NCBI GenBank assembly: GCA_039545275.1
Contig: BCHS01000007.1
Coordinates: forward strand, 124,001-188,000
Direction of reading: 5' to 3'
Source of the DNA: Pseudomicrostroma phylloplanum
Lineage: Eukaryota > Basidiomycota > Exobasidiomycetes > Microstromatales
Length of the DNA stretch: 64,000 nucleotides
Shown: piece after piece, positions 18,989 through 28,905 of the stretch
Layout: every line of letters begins with the position of its first letter
Numbering within the stretch: position 1 is the stretch's first letter
The notes under the pieces: generated by a model
Seen by the model: only the letters and a program-made list of their open reading frames with translations
What the model was told of the DNA's origin: nothing
The model's database searches: none
Position numbers and translations under genes: made by a program

Positions 18989-20824
18989 ATGGACCCCTCC
19001 TCCGACTCCTCTCCCTACGCCTTCCTTCCCCATGCCTCGCTAGTCTCAGACCCATCCTACTTTCGCTCCCCCTCCTCCTCTTCCTCCCTCTCTCTTTCCC
19101 GCGCTGCCCAACCCTTCAGTAGTGGTAGCGGCACCGCCTCCAAGCCGTCGCGCGCAAGCTACATTACTCAGCTCGCCTCATTGTCGCCTTCGAGGCTCCT
19201 CGCGCTCACTTCGGCTGGGGTGCAGGTGGTTGACAAGGAGAAGTCACTCAGTTTGGGGCTGGTACCGCATTCAGACGGAGATGCGACGGCTGTGGCCACA
19301 ATGTCTGCTAGTGGGGGAGCAGGAGGCATGTGGGGCGTGACGGACCGGAAGGGAAAGTGTAGGGTGTATGATGCGAGGGGAGGAGGAGCTGGCGGGCTTG
19401 GGATGGCGATGGATATTGACTGTGAGTACGGCGGACAGGCAGGCGGGGCGTCAGCATACACCAGCTCTGACAGTATGCCGCCTCCTTGCTCCTGGTTTTT
19501 CCGGCCGGTCCTCCCCCTGTAGCTCCTACGCCGTCACCGCTACTCTCCCTCGCCTTCTCGTCCTCATCCTCCTCGGCCGCCCCTCTGCTTGCGCTCGGTC
19601 ACGAGCTGCATTCGATAGACGCCCCAGTGTATGTCTACGACCTACGCAACCTCTCCGCTCCCCTCTTCACATACGATCAGTCCCACTCGGACGACGTGAC
19701 GTCTCTGCAATTCCGGTCTTCAGCAGCACAATCAGATCAGAGCGGAGAAGAGGGGGAGCAGCTCCTGCTCAGTGCCTCGACGGATGGACTATTGACGGTG
19801 TATGACCTTCAAAAGGGAGGAGACGAGGACGATGCTGTCCTCTCTGCTTCGAATACGGGCGCCTCGATTGCTCGTGCCGGATGGGGTGGGGTTCCGCCCG
19901 GTGTGGGAGTGAAGCGAGGACAGGTCAAACCAAGTGATGAAGGTGATGGGCAGACTGGCACTAATGGAATGGACGTCGATGGCGGTGCGAAAGGAACAGC
20001 GGAGGTGTATAGGGGACTGGGCGCCGTCTGGGCCGTGAGCGACATGCAGACTGTGGGGCTTTGGGATTCCGAGTCGGTGAGTACACGGAAGTGGGAAGAT
20101 GAAAGCCGGGTATCGTACGACTGACAGGTTTCCTCCTTTCTTCTCTCAGACGGATCCTCTACTCCCACCTCTGTCCGTCCTGCCGCTATCGACCTCTCTG
20201 CCAGCCACTTCGCCCTGGGGTCCCTCGTACCGGTATCAGCCAGACTACATCATCGACTGTGCTCCCTCACATCCTCTCCACTCTTCTACCATCGGCAGTA
20301 ACGGTGGTCTCTCCCTGTTCACAGGCAGTCAAAGCGGCGCCTTTTCCCTCGTCCAAGTACCCTCTCCAGCTCCCTTCCCAGGCTCAGAAGGCAACTACGA
20401 CGCCGACGCCCACCTGCGCACAGTATGCTCCCAGCAATGGACCCTCACGCACCTCTTCCCTGGCGAAGCGGATAGTGCACGGGGTGGGCATAGCGATATT
20501 GTGCGCTGTGTAGAGTACGAGGCTGGCAGCGCATCGCAGCCTGCGCTCCTCTGGTCTGGTGGGGAGGACGGGAAGCTCGTCGTGTGGCGTGTGGGGGAGG
20601 GGGAGGAGGAGAGCGGTCCGGGGATTGGATTCGTGGGAGCTGCAGGCGGTGATGGCATGGGGATCGGCATGGGCAGTGGTGTAAAGGCGAGCGTGATGGA
20701 CGAGGTTAGCTTTGCTGGTAATTCGGCCGGAGCGGCAGGTAGGAGAAGTGGCTTCTCCCCTGGAGTAAGAGGNGGGGGNGGAGCAGCTTCAGGAGGAGGT
20801 GGGAGGTATCGCCCCTATGGATGA
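18989..20824 (+). CDS. WD40-repeat protein similar to WDR89
   Basis: Three exons (18989-19421, 19523-20076, 20150-20824) give 553 residues. WD-type strands appear as VYVYDLRNLSAPL, DDVTSLQFRS with LLLSASTDGLLTVYDL, VWAVSDMQTVGLWDSES, and SDIVRCVEYE with LLWSGGEDGKLVVW. The order and spacing resemble WDR89, a little-studied single-propeller protein; its role is unknown. The acceptor at 19521-19522 was chosen over an earlier CAG at 19471-19473 because only it keeps the frame. Two undetermined bases (20773 and 20779) in a G-rich run lie near the 3' end, so the last 18 residues could be out of frame. The start is the first ATG of the open frame. Confidence 0.75.
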
Positions 20825-21147
20825 CCAATGGCATATCCTCCATTACTTTAACGTCACCACGACCTTGTCCATAGCCCTCGCTGCAGTACATCTTCAGATA
20901 GCGATCCCTACATCTCGGCCACGTGGTCCTGAAGTCTCGCCCGGAAATTTGGCGGAGCGAGAGCGGGTGTTGGACCTCCGCCCGCCCGCGTATTTTGCCT
21001 CCTTCCTCACTTCCGTACACGAACCGCCTTCGTTAACAAGCACTTTCTGCAATTCGCCTCGTACGACATCATCTGAGCAACCATTGGATCAAGGACAGAC
21101 CGCTATATCGAGAGATAGATAGATAGACAGATAGACAGACAGACATC
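20825..21147. other. Promoter and leader of the ZNF706-like gene
   Basis: This 323-base gap between co-oriented genes ends in a tetranucleotide tract (own entry) immediately before the ATG at 21148. Nothing else was recognised. Confidence 0.5.
21112..21146 (+). repeat. GATA/GACA microsatellite next to a start codon
   Basis: About eight tetranucleotide units, first AGAT/GATA then GACA, end two bases before the ATG of the ZNF706-like gene. The tract would lie in the 5' leader and is likely variable in length. Confidence 0.85.
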
Positions 21148-21875
21148 ATGGGTAACGGCGCAAGGTGAGCACGAGCATGAGCAGGAACGTACAGGCGGAC
21201 AGGTCAGGGCGAGACGAGCCAGCCCGGAGCAGCAGTGTGGCAAGGTCGGCAGGCTCGTCCTCTCCCCTCTCCTGCCACCAAAGGGAGAGCTTCACAGAGG
21301 ACTGCAGGACTGACTTCTCTCCCCTTCCTCAATCGCTCGCTGCCTCGCTGGTAGAGCTCAGCAGAAGCGGGACCGTAATGCAAAGGACGCCAAGAAGGGC
21401 CCTTCCTCGCAGCTGAAGGTGAACCGTGAGTAGCCTCCTCCCCCATCCGTGCCCTTCCGCCGTTTCCGCCGTCCTCGCTGGCTATACAGCAGATGCAGGA
21501 GCGGCTCAACCAGCTCAAGCTCTCATCGTACGAGGGGCTCTTCCGAGATGGAACAAAGAGAGGGTCTTCAAGAAGAAGTGCTGACCAGGACGTCTCTGCA
21601 TCCTCTCATCACTTGTGGCTCAACAGAGGCGGCATGTAACGTCAAGTGCACAGTCTGCATGCAGACCTTCCTGCAGACCGTCAGGGAACCAGCAGTGAGT
21701 ATCCTGTGCCTTCGTCTGACACTCTGCTCTGCTTCACTTACCATGCAGCTCCCATACTGACTTGACTCTCTTTGCTTGCTCGTTTGTTCCCCACTTGCAG
21801 CTCAAGGAGCACGCAGAAAACAAGCACAGCAAAACGATTCAGGACTGTTTCCCTGGCTTTGCCGCGGCAGCTTGA
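21148..21875 (+). CDS. ZNF706 / At2g23090-like small zinc-finger protein
   Basis: Four short exons (21148-21164, 21355-21425, 21627-21694, 21801-21875) splice into 76 residues, the length of human ZNF706. The N-terminus MGNGARAQQKRDRNAKDAKK matches the 4F5/SERF-like segment. The second half holds one zinc finger: CTVC at residues 38-41, then LKEHAENKH with two histidines, ending FPGFAAAA. Every junction is fixed by conserved residues on both sides, and donors are GTGAGC or GTGAGT. The first exon has only 17 bases. The animal protein has been linked to restraint of stem-cell gene expression and to amyloid modulation; its fungal role is unknown. The longest exon is 75 bases, so simple reading-frame scans miss this gene. 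Confidence 0.88.
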
Positions 21876-22462
21876 GCGATCTCTCTGTCCCTTTTGCCGT
21901 GCTAGCTACCTTTGAGTAGGAGGAGGATACGAGCGCGCATATGCTTTACCGCCCATACAACGACGCCCCATCTCCCTGCTGTGCCTCCGTGTCTTCACAT
22001 TTCTGGCATGGCACTATGCTTCTTTGTTCCACTGTGTGCCACCCACCCGCAAGGGCTAGACGTTCTATTTCCTTTCTTGTTCGGTCCGTTCAATGAATAC
22101 CACACTACACTTTGTCACTTCAAATCACAAAGGGTCTCGGACTGATCATACAGCGAACAGGAAGAACATGGCTTTCTTATCATGAGGTAGACATACAAGG
22201 TACAAGGGGAAGAAAAATTTGACAGATGGAGCTGGAGATGGAGCTAGGGATGGGAATTTTGTGAGAGGTAGAGCTAGATGAAAGCAAGCACAGCGCGTAG
22301 TCTAGCGTCGTCTGTTGCGTCTGCCCCTGGCTACGCTACGCTACCTTCGTAGAGTCTATTGTACACGTCTGTCTAGAGACCAGACCAGACCAGAGCCGAC
22401 AGGACCGGCAAGCTAGGCCCTTGTTCCCCTCCTGCCTTGCCTTGCTATGCTGAATTGCTCTC
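21876..22462. other. Convergent 3' region
   Basis: These 587 bases lie between the stop codons of two converging genes. It is AT-richer than its surroundings, especially near 22190-22260, as expected of 3' untranslated sequence. No gene was seen. Confidence 0.55.
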
Positions 22463-24037
22463 TCAGAGATCAACATCGACCTCAGCTCCAGCCGAAGCAA
22501 GCAAGCTCAAGCGCCCACCCGTGCCCTTCCTCCTAGACGTCTTGCGCTCCGGCTCCCTCTCACTTCCCCCTTCTCGCTCGGGCCCTCCTCCTTCTCCTCC
22601 GCTGCCCGCTTCAGCACTCCCCTCTCGCCCACGTCGCCCAAGTGTTCGAGCCGGAGGTGGCAGGTCCCTCATGCCTTTCCGGCTGCCTTTCGCCATACTA
22701 CTCAGGACGCGGGGCAACCCCGTGCCTGTAGCCGTAGCCGTGACCGTGTCGCCTTCTGCTCCAGAGGCGGATGAGCTAGAGGAAGAGGCAAAGAAGGAAG
22801 AGCCTTCCTCGCTGCTGCTGCTGCTGCTGCTATCCCCTGTAGTCAGCGAGGCTGAGGTGTAAGATTTGCCTTGAGTCGTGGCTGCGCTTTTCCCGTGGCC
22901 TCTGTTGTCTGTCGCTGTCACCCTCTGCAGGGGTGCTGCGCCGGGTCGAAGGCTGGATGAAGGAGAGGTGGTACGCTGGGCTTGAGAAGTGGGCGTACTC
23001 GTCGTCGATGTGCTTGCCTGTACTGGTGCGGGCATCAGACGGATGTTCTCTTTGTCCTCGTCGCCATTCGCCTCAATGGAGGTCTGCTTATCCAAGCCTG
23101 CCATCGCAGCATCCCCTCCTGCTGCGTCCTCATAGACGACAAAACCCCCGCTGCTGCGAGCCACAAAGGGGTTCTCATCTTCTGTAGAGAGCTGCAGCTT
23201 GGCCTCCTGGTCTGAAGCGTCGTCGTCCTCCACTGCCGTCCTGCTCTTCTCCCTCTTTCTCGCCGAGTCTCCATCCTTTGCTGCCGCGCTTGCATTCTTG
23301 TGAGGAGTTGGTGTGCCGACAAGGGGCCGATCCGCCTCTTCCCTAGCTAGCTCGAGTTCGCCTGACTGGACGCGATGGCGCTTGCGAGGGAGGGAGCTGG
23401 ACCCTCCTTTGGCTGCGACTGGAACCGTCGAGCCATCGGGTGAGGCACGAGAGCTCGAAGGAGTCACTGCCTCGTTTTCGTGTGGAGTACCCCGTGTGAC
23501 CTTCTTGAGAGGGCTCTCGACTCCACGTCGCAGACTTGGCGAGGCATTGCCAGTGACGAGAGGCGAAGTGTTTGCCGAGTAAACGTGGGGATGATGAGGC
23601 CGGAGATTCTTGGGTGTCGTGGAGTGATGAGGAGGTGTGAGGGGCTGACTAGCTCGCCCTGACTTGTTGCTGCTGCCGTTGCTGGTAATGGTCACGTCCC
23701 CTTCTGCATCCACATCCTGGTTGACACCACCTCTACTTGATGAAGCTACTGCGCTCTTTGCAGGCGTCTGCTTCTTGCTCATCGACGTCGGCTTGAGGAT
23801 CGGAGAGGGGCCGTGTTGCTTCCTGAGCGGACTGCTGCGAGGACTCTCGTTGCTGGCAATGTTTTGTGCGTTGTGAGCAGCAAAGATGAAAGGGGCAAGG
23901 GAGAGCTCCGAAAGGGGAGCGCGTGAGCCAGACGTGGATGTAGAGGGAGTGGATGAGGTAGCATGGCGCGAGGCGCGAGGGCTGGTGAAGATAGGCGTAG
24001 ACGAGGCCGATGTGGATGAAGAGGAGGAGAGGGCCAT
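22463..24037 (-). CDS. Disordered Ser-rich protein with KEN and D-box motifs
   Basis: A single exon encodes 524 residues, mostly Ser, Thr, Pro, Gly and charged residues, with no globular domain visible. Many SP and TP dipeptides (SPRSSP, SPILKP, TPPHHS, TPHENE, SPLKK) look like cyclin-dependent kinase sites. RAPLSEL at residues 39-45 fits a destruction box, and DKENI at about 328-332 contains a KEN box; together these are recognised by APC/C. A central block ENPFVARSSGGFVVYEDA is the least low-complexity part and may be the conserved core. Function is not known; a cell-cycle regulated nuclear protein is a reasonable inference. Basic patches (SLPRKRHRVQ) could act as nuclear localisation signals. 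The ATG at 24037 is the first in frame. Confidence 0.65.
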   Translation of the reverse strand: MALSSSSSTSASSTPIFTSPRASRHATSSTPSTSTSGSRAPLSELSLAPFIFAAHNAQNIASNESPRSSPLRKQHGPSPILKPTSMSKKQTPAKSAVASSSRGGVNQDVDAEGDVTITSNGSSNKSGRASQPLTPPHHSTTPKNLRPHHPHVYSANTSPLVTGNASPSLRRGVESPLKKVTRGTPHENEAVTPSSSRASPDGSTVPVAAKGGSSSLPRKRHRVQSGELELAREEADRPLVGTPTPHKNASAAAKDGDSARKREKSRTAVEDDDASDQEAKLQLSTEDENPFVARSSGGFVVYEDAAGGDAAMAGLDKQTSIEANGDEDKENIRLMPAPVQASTSTTSTPTSQAQRTTSPSSSLRPGAAPLQRVTATDNRGHGKSAATTQGKSYTSASLTTGDSSSSSSSEEGSSFFASSSSSSASGAEGDTVTATATGTGLPRVLSSMAKGSRKGMRDLPPPARTLGRRGREGSAEAGSGGEGGGPEREGGSEREPERKTSRRKGTGGRLSLLASAGAEVDVDL

Positions 24038-25115
24038 GGTCGCGTAGTATCGCCCTTTGAAGGGTTTGCTATCACGCTACGGATGCTCGCCACCAGGGAG
24101 ATAGGGGCTGAGGGTGAGCCCGTGGAGGACCCGCTTCTGCGAGGCCGTCTGTCGTCGCGATGACCGCGGGTGGGTAGACTGAGCAGTGGTGGCTGGTATG
24201 GATGTAGTGGATGAGAGCCTCAAAGGAGCGCGAGGTGATGCGGTGCTAGGTGGATGGCAATTGTGAGGTACAATGGTAAGCGTTGAACAAAGTGTTGGTC
24301 AAGTGGGGACAAAGGGGCCACGGCTATCGCCTCAGCCTCAGCGCGTCCCATCCTCCTCAGAGCAATCGCAATCCCAAACCATATCGGATCGGAAGAAGAG
24401 GGCACCATCAGCGGAGAGTGAAATCGAAATGCACGTCTCCAACGCGCTCCACTTGTTTAGTCTACTTCCCACTTCCGTCTGGGGGCGAGCGAGCGAGCGA
24501 GCGAGCGAGCAATCGAGGGAGCCTTGATGCGGCAAGCCTGCCCTCTGCCTCGTCGGGCATCCTCTAGGCGCCAGCGAGCACTCCCCGCAACGAGGCAATG
24601 TTTACTGCGCCGCCCCCTCCTTTCACGCAGCATCCATTGGTCAGACAAATCGCATCACCACATCACATCAGAAAGGCTAGGTGTGGTGTTTCAAAGGAAA
24701 GCATTAATACAAGGTCAGGAGGACTAGGTGGTAAAGAAAGACGCGACATCTCACTACACCCCCGGGCACAGCTGAGCCAGAAGGAGGAAGGCGAAAGAGA
24801 GAGAGGGAGAAAGCCAGGACAGAGTCGTGAAGAGCATAAGCGCGAGATAGAAGGAGCCGAACCTACAAGGACAGTGAGGATGGCTGCATAGCTGTACAGA
24901 AGGGAGACTACCACGAGCGAAGGAACCGGAGAGGCAAAGAAGCGGCAAGGCGGGGTACTGCGGCCGACGGCGATGACTAGAGGGTGTGCAGCTCGGAGCT
25001 GAGCCAGAGACAAGCCCGGTATAAGAGGCTGACTCGTCGTCCGATCAAGCAGCAGCGGAGATGGCAACCCAGAGGGACATCATCATCGTGTCGATATGCG
25101 GTAGCACAGGGCACT
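24038..25115. other. Promoter of the KEN-box gene and 3' flank of histone H1
   Basis: No gene was found in these 1078 bases. A GAGC tetranucleotide repeat lies near 24486. A CCAAT pentamer on the minus strand lies at 24640-24636, about 600 bases upstream of the disordered-protein start. From 24760 to 24860 the plus strand is purine-rich. Confidence 0.55.
24486..24511 (+). repeat. GAGC tetranucleotide repeat
   Basis: Six tandem GAGC units. It lies outside any gene I can support. Confidence 0.85.
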
Positions 25116-26459
25116 TTACTTCTTGGCAACAGCCTTCTTGGTCTTGGGTGCAGCGGCCTGAGTAGGGGCAAGAGGAGTACGCTGCATGGTGTGAGCGATC
25201 ACGTATGAGGCAGCAGTACACAAAGGGATCACGACGACGTCAACGGCCTGCGTCTGTAACACGTGACCTGGCGCTGACGACGATGACGTGCCCGCGTGGA
25301 TCTGCTCAACTCACCTTGGCCTTGGGCTTGGCGGCAGCAGCAGTCTTCTTTGCGGCGGGCTTGGTAGCCTTGGTAGCGGTCGACGACTTGGTCTTGGGAG
25401 TGGCGGCCTATATGCACAAGGGACAAAGCGCAAAAAGGTCAGTACGGAGGTCTCTTGGTCGACGGTGATGGCGGCGACGGCAATGAAGGCCGTGCTGCTC
25501 TTCTCGTACTCACCTTCTTAGCGGCAGCAGGCTTCTTGGCAGCAGTCGAAGGTGCCTTCTTCACGGCAGCGGGCTTCTTAGCGGCGGTCGAGGGTGCCTT
25601 CTTAGCAGCAGCGGGCTTCTTTGCGGCGGGGGCCTTCTTCTCCTTGGCGGCGAGCTTGACCTTGCCGTTGTTCTTGGCCTGGGTGAGGCTACCAGTCTCG
25701 ACACCCCTGGCAATGGCCTTGTTGACGTGGTTGGCAAAGGCAGACTCGGAGAGAGTCTTGGTCTTTGGGAACTTGAGGGGCAGCTCCTTCTTGATGGTCT
25801 GTCGGCTCACACCGGTACGGGCGTCCTCGGGGCGACCGACGATGACCTGCTTGATCATGTCGACTGTGGATGGTGATGATGAATTGGAGCGAGTCAGCAA
25901 TGAGCACCATGATGCTGTGATGATGGCGATGGTTCGATGTTGATCGTCCCTCGCGGCGACGAAGGGGATGCGAGGATGTGTTGTGAAGTCGGGGTGCCGG
26001 CGCGCCGCGTGGCTGGCCGCGGATTTCCTTTCCTCTTCCCGAAGGACGACGACGACGACGAGGCTGACTTCGCGCCAAGTCGCAATGATAGCGAGCTCGA
26101 AGTGGTTGTCATTGGATGGCAGGAGAGTGCGCACCGCAGATACACGAGGTTGCAGGTCGATCCATTGGGTGTGCAAGGCGTGATACCGTTTCTAGCGTGT
26201 CGGGGCCCATCGTCCACCTCGACACGTCCTTGTCAACGGATGCTGATGGCTTCGACGCCTCCTGCCTCAATCCACCGGCGAGGTAGCGACCAAAGGACAA
26301 CGTGTATGGCATACGTTGGTCCTGGGCTACCCACTGCCACCTTCATCTTGCCCGATTCTCGCTTGTCGCGTCTGTCATCCTCTACTCACGGTATGATGGT
26401 CCACTGGCAGCGGGGGCGGCCTTCTTGGCGGCGCCAGTCTTCTTGGTAACGGCAGACAT
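25116..26459 (-). CDS. Linker histone H1
   Basis: Four exons (26459-26390, 25863-25514, 25407-25315, 25181-25116) give 192 residues. After a short Ala/Lys N-terminus, the winged-helix domain runs from about residue 20 to 95 (PSYLDMIKQVIVGRPEDARTGVSRQTIKKEL and SESAFANHVNKAIARGVETGSLTQ). The tail is made of KKPAAAKKAPSTAAKKPAA-type repeats and ends KAVAKK. It would bind linker DNA and the nucleosome dyad. The first intron is 526 bases, much longer than others in the window, and interrupts the globular domain between PSY and DMI. The other introns are 106 and 133 bases. Nearly every Lys codon is AAG. It is divergent from a probable small gene at 26801. Confidence 0.93.
25514..25640 (-). repeat. 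Imperfect repeats in the H1 tail coding region
   Basis: Three copies of a roughly 42-base unit encode AAKKPAA(A/V)KKAPST. They are nearly identical at DNA level, indicating recent duplication within the exon. Confidence 0.7.
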
Positions 26460-26569
26460 TTTTGTGAGAGGGTTTGTTTGGGTTTGAGGTGGTGTTGAAG
26501 ACGTGGAGTCCGAGAGGAGAATGGAGGTGAGGTGAGGTGGGTAGAGTGTGAGTAGGCTTGACGAGTGGT

Positions 26570-26574
26570 ATTGG
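26570..26574 (-). promoter_or_regulatory. CCAAT box upstream of histone H1
   Basis: ATTGG on the plus strand is CCAAT on the coding strand of H1, about 110 bases upstream of its ATG, the usual distance for a fungal HAP-complex site. Assignment rests on motif and position only. Confidence 0.35.
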
Positions 26575-26800
26575 TTGGTAGAGAAGAGAAGGGAGGGGGG
26601 AGGCGGGGGCAGGCGTGGGCGAGGAGCGCCTGGTATTTGCATGGACCAGACGGAAAGGCAGACCGCGATGCAGCATTCACACTCCGCCCACCCTCGAGCC
26701 AGGCCACCCGAATTTTGTCTCCACACCCGCCGCCACACACACCCGCGTCCTGGCATCACCATCAACAAGCACCCTCACGTAGCCGCGCGTACACCACAGC

Positions 26801-26907
26801 ATGAACGCATACGATGACCGTTTTGACAGTCCTCTCACTCACTTCTACCATGCTCACCTGGCTGATGATGATGAGCGGTATCCTCCTCCCACCTCATCGT
26901 CTGACCG
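26801..26907 (+). CDS. Probable first exon of a small unidentified gene
   Basis: From an ATG at 26801 the frame gives 35 full codons of strongly protein-like, acidic sequence: it begins MNAYDDRFDSPLTHFYHAHL, then has ADDDERYPPP and SSSDR. A stop (TAG) follows at once, and the bases at 26908 (GTAGCAAG) could serve as a weak donor. Acceptors at 27061-27068 would continue with codons for DQHALFAPSQGRAA up to a GTGAGT donor at 27111. The end is unresolved, but the gene must finish before the OYE stop at 27411. It shares a 341-base divergent promoter with histone H1. I do not recognise the protein. Confidence 0.4.
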
Positions 26908-27410
26908 GTAGCAAGCGCTCTGATGATCCAGAGCGTGGCCTGTCCCATTTTCGCGGTTGCTGCCGCGCCTCCACTGCGCCACTTTGGGCCCTGCAGCAAA
27001 GGGCAGCGCAGCACAACTGCCGCCGCGATCAGTCCGCACATGCCGAGAAACGACGTTGCCATCAGTAGCGATCAACACGCGCTTTTTGCCCCTTCGCAAG
27101 GGCGAGCAGCGTGAGTCGACGCAAGAGTCTATCTCAACTCAAAGAAGGAGGTGAAGAAGGAGGGAAGGAGCGAAGCGCGGACGAACGCTGCGAGTGTGGT
27201 ACCAGGCAGACATAGCATGGGCTTCGCGACCTTCTTGTCCCTCATTCCCAATCACGTGCCGTCCGATTACCAGCTGCTTTACCGAGCGCAGGAGAGACCG
27301 GTTCAGAGATGTAATTCGTAGCATAAGAAGATCTAGCGGAAGAATCATAATGCATTACAGAGATCTACAAGAGACTTCTAGACGGGCTCATCGCACGTGA
27401 CTCGGCCCTT

Positions 27411-28905
27411 CTAGTTGTGGTTCTGCGCACGAGGGGGTGGCCTCTTGGCAGGGTGCACACGGTGGTATTGAGGGTTACCAGCGCATCTAGTTCCCATCAG
27501 CTGGGCAGACGCATCCTCTACCCAACTGGGGTTAGCAAGGAAGCCTCGAGCGAGGAAGACCAGATCTGCCTGACCCTTTTGCAGCACCTCCTCTGCCAAA
27601 TGTCCGGGCTCGTGGACATCAGGGCCTTCCAGCATACCCACTGAGCCCACAAGGAGCTTCGACTTGGCAATGCCGAGGGAGGAGACGCCTTCGGCAAAGG
27701 GCACTTGGTAGCCTGGACGAGGGCTGATCTTCTGGAATGAGACCAGACCGCCGGCTGAGCAGTCGATGACGTCAACTTCGCCCGCCTCTCCCAGCTCTTG
27801 AGCGAGACGCTTTGTATCCTCGATACCCCACGAAGGGTCCTCGACGTGCTCCGCGAAGTTAGTGGAGCCGATGCGCAGCCAGACACTCTTGTGTGGGAAC
27901 TCCTTCTTGATCTGCGAGACAATCTCCCTCAGAGCACGGGTGCGGTTCTCAAAGGAACCACCGTACTGGTCCGTTCGCTTGTTCGACAGTGGGGAGTTGA
28001 GAGAATCGAGCAGATAGCCGTGAGCGCTGTGGACCTCGACGAAGTCATAGCCACATTCGTTGAAGGCTCGCCTAGCGGCCACTACGAAGGCCTGAATGAT
28101 GTCCTGCAGCTCCTGCGTTGTGAGCTCACGAGGCGTGAGCCAGCCCTCGCCGTAGGGGATGGGTGAAGGACCCACTGTGTCCTTTTCCCAGCCACCCTCT
28201 GAGTCGGAGACGTAGTGAGGGGATTTCCGGTCGCCTCGGTAGAAGGGACTCCAGGTGCTTGACTTTCGTCCAGCGTGAGCGAGCTGCACTCCCACGGTAA
28301 GATCCTCAGTGAAGGACTTGAGCGACGTGACCAGAGAGGCGTGCGCAGGGATCTGTTCGTCCGACCAGATTCCGAGGTCCTGTGGTGTGATTCGACCTGT
28401 TCGGAGCGGGGATATGCGTGTCAGAGTGGTCAGTGAGAGATGCCTGGGGTGATCGTACAGCTTCTCTCGTTGCTCACCTGCTGCAGTCACTCCGCTAGCC
28501 TCGACCATGATGGTTCCGGCACCATGGAGGGCGAATTGACCCAGATGAGCGAGATGGTAAGGAGTGGGAACACCATTTCGGGCCGAGTATTGGCACATTG
28601 GAGATACAACGCTGATGGAACAAGGGGTAGCCGGAGCCAGCTGCGAGTCAGTCAATGCCCTGACGCTCTCGCTCTTGTTCTCTGACCGCTCACACTCTGT
28701 TCTTCAGTACTAGATCCGAGTGAGGTAGCTTCGCCTGCTCGAAGAGCTTTGGCTTCTTCTCGCCTTCTGGGACGATGTCATCCGGCACGGTTCCGGGAGC
28801 GGGGTGGCCATAGCGGGTGGGTACAAAGGAAGAGTTGGCCAGAGCGATGGGCTTGTCTTGAGGCCAGAGGCCAGCTGAGGAGTTGGTGGTAGCAGAGGGA
28901 GACAT
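27411..28905 (-). CDS. Old Yellow Enzyme family NADH:flavin oxidoreductase (YqjM-like)
   Basis: Three exons (28905-28694, 28611-28478, 28396-27411) give 443 residues. The TIM-barrel motifs are in order: LKNRVVVSPMCQYSA (spanning intron 1), HLGQFALHGAGTIMVEASGVTAAGRITPQDLGIW (spanning intron 2), GVQLAHAGRKSS, FVEVHSAHGYLLDSL then SPLSNKRTDQYGGS, and GSVGMLEG with LVFLARGFLANP. FMN is bound in the barrel, and the His pair in HSAHGY-type motifs orients the substrate carbonyl. Such enzymes reduce activated C=C bonds with NAD(P)H; the physiological substrate is usually unknown. Residues SPMCQYSA with Cys mark the YqjM/thermophilic-like class rather than yeast Oye2. The acceptor CATCAG was chosen over CGCAG upstream because only it restores VVVSPMCQ. 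Confidence 0.92.

Larger units (their letters stand above)
26460..27410. other. Stretch between histone H1 and the OYE gene
   Basis: The left third is the histone H1 promoter. The rest probably holds a small multi-exon plus-strand gene starting at 26801. Several overlapping frames between 26920 and 27400 are open in both strands, so exon structure cannot be settled by reading alone. CACGTG hexamers occur at about 27254 and 27394. Confidence 0.45.
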
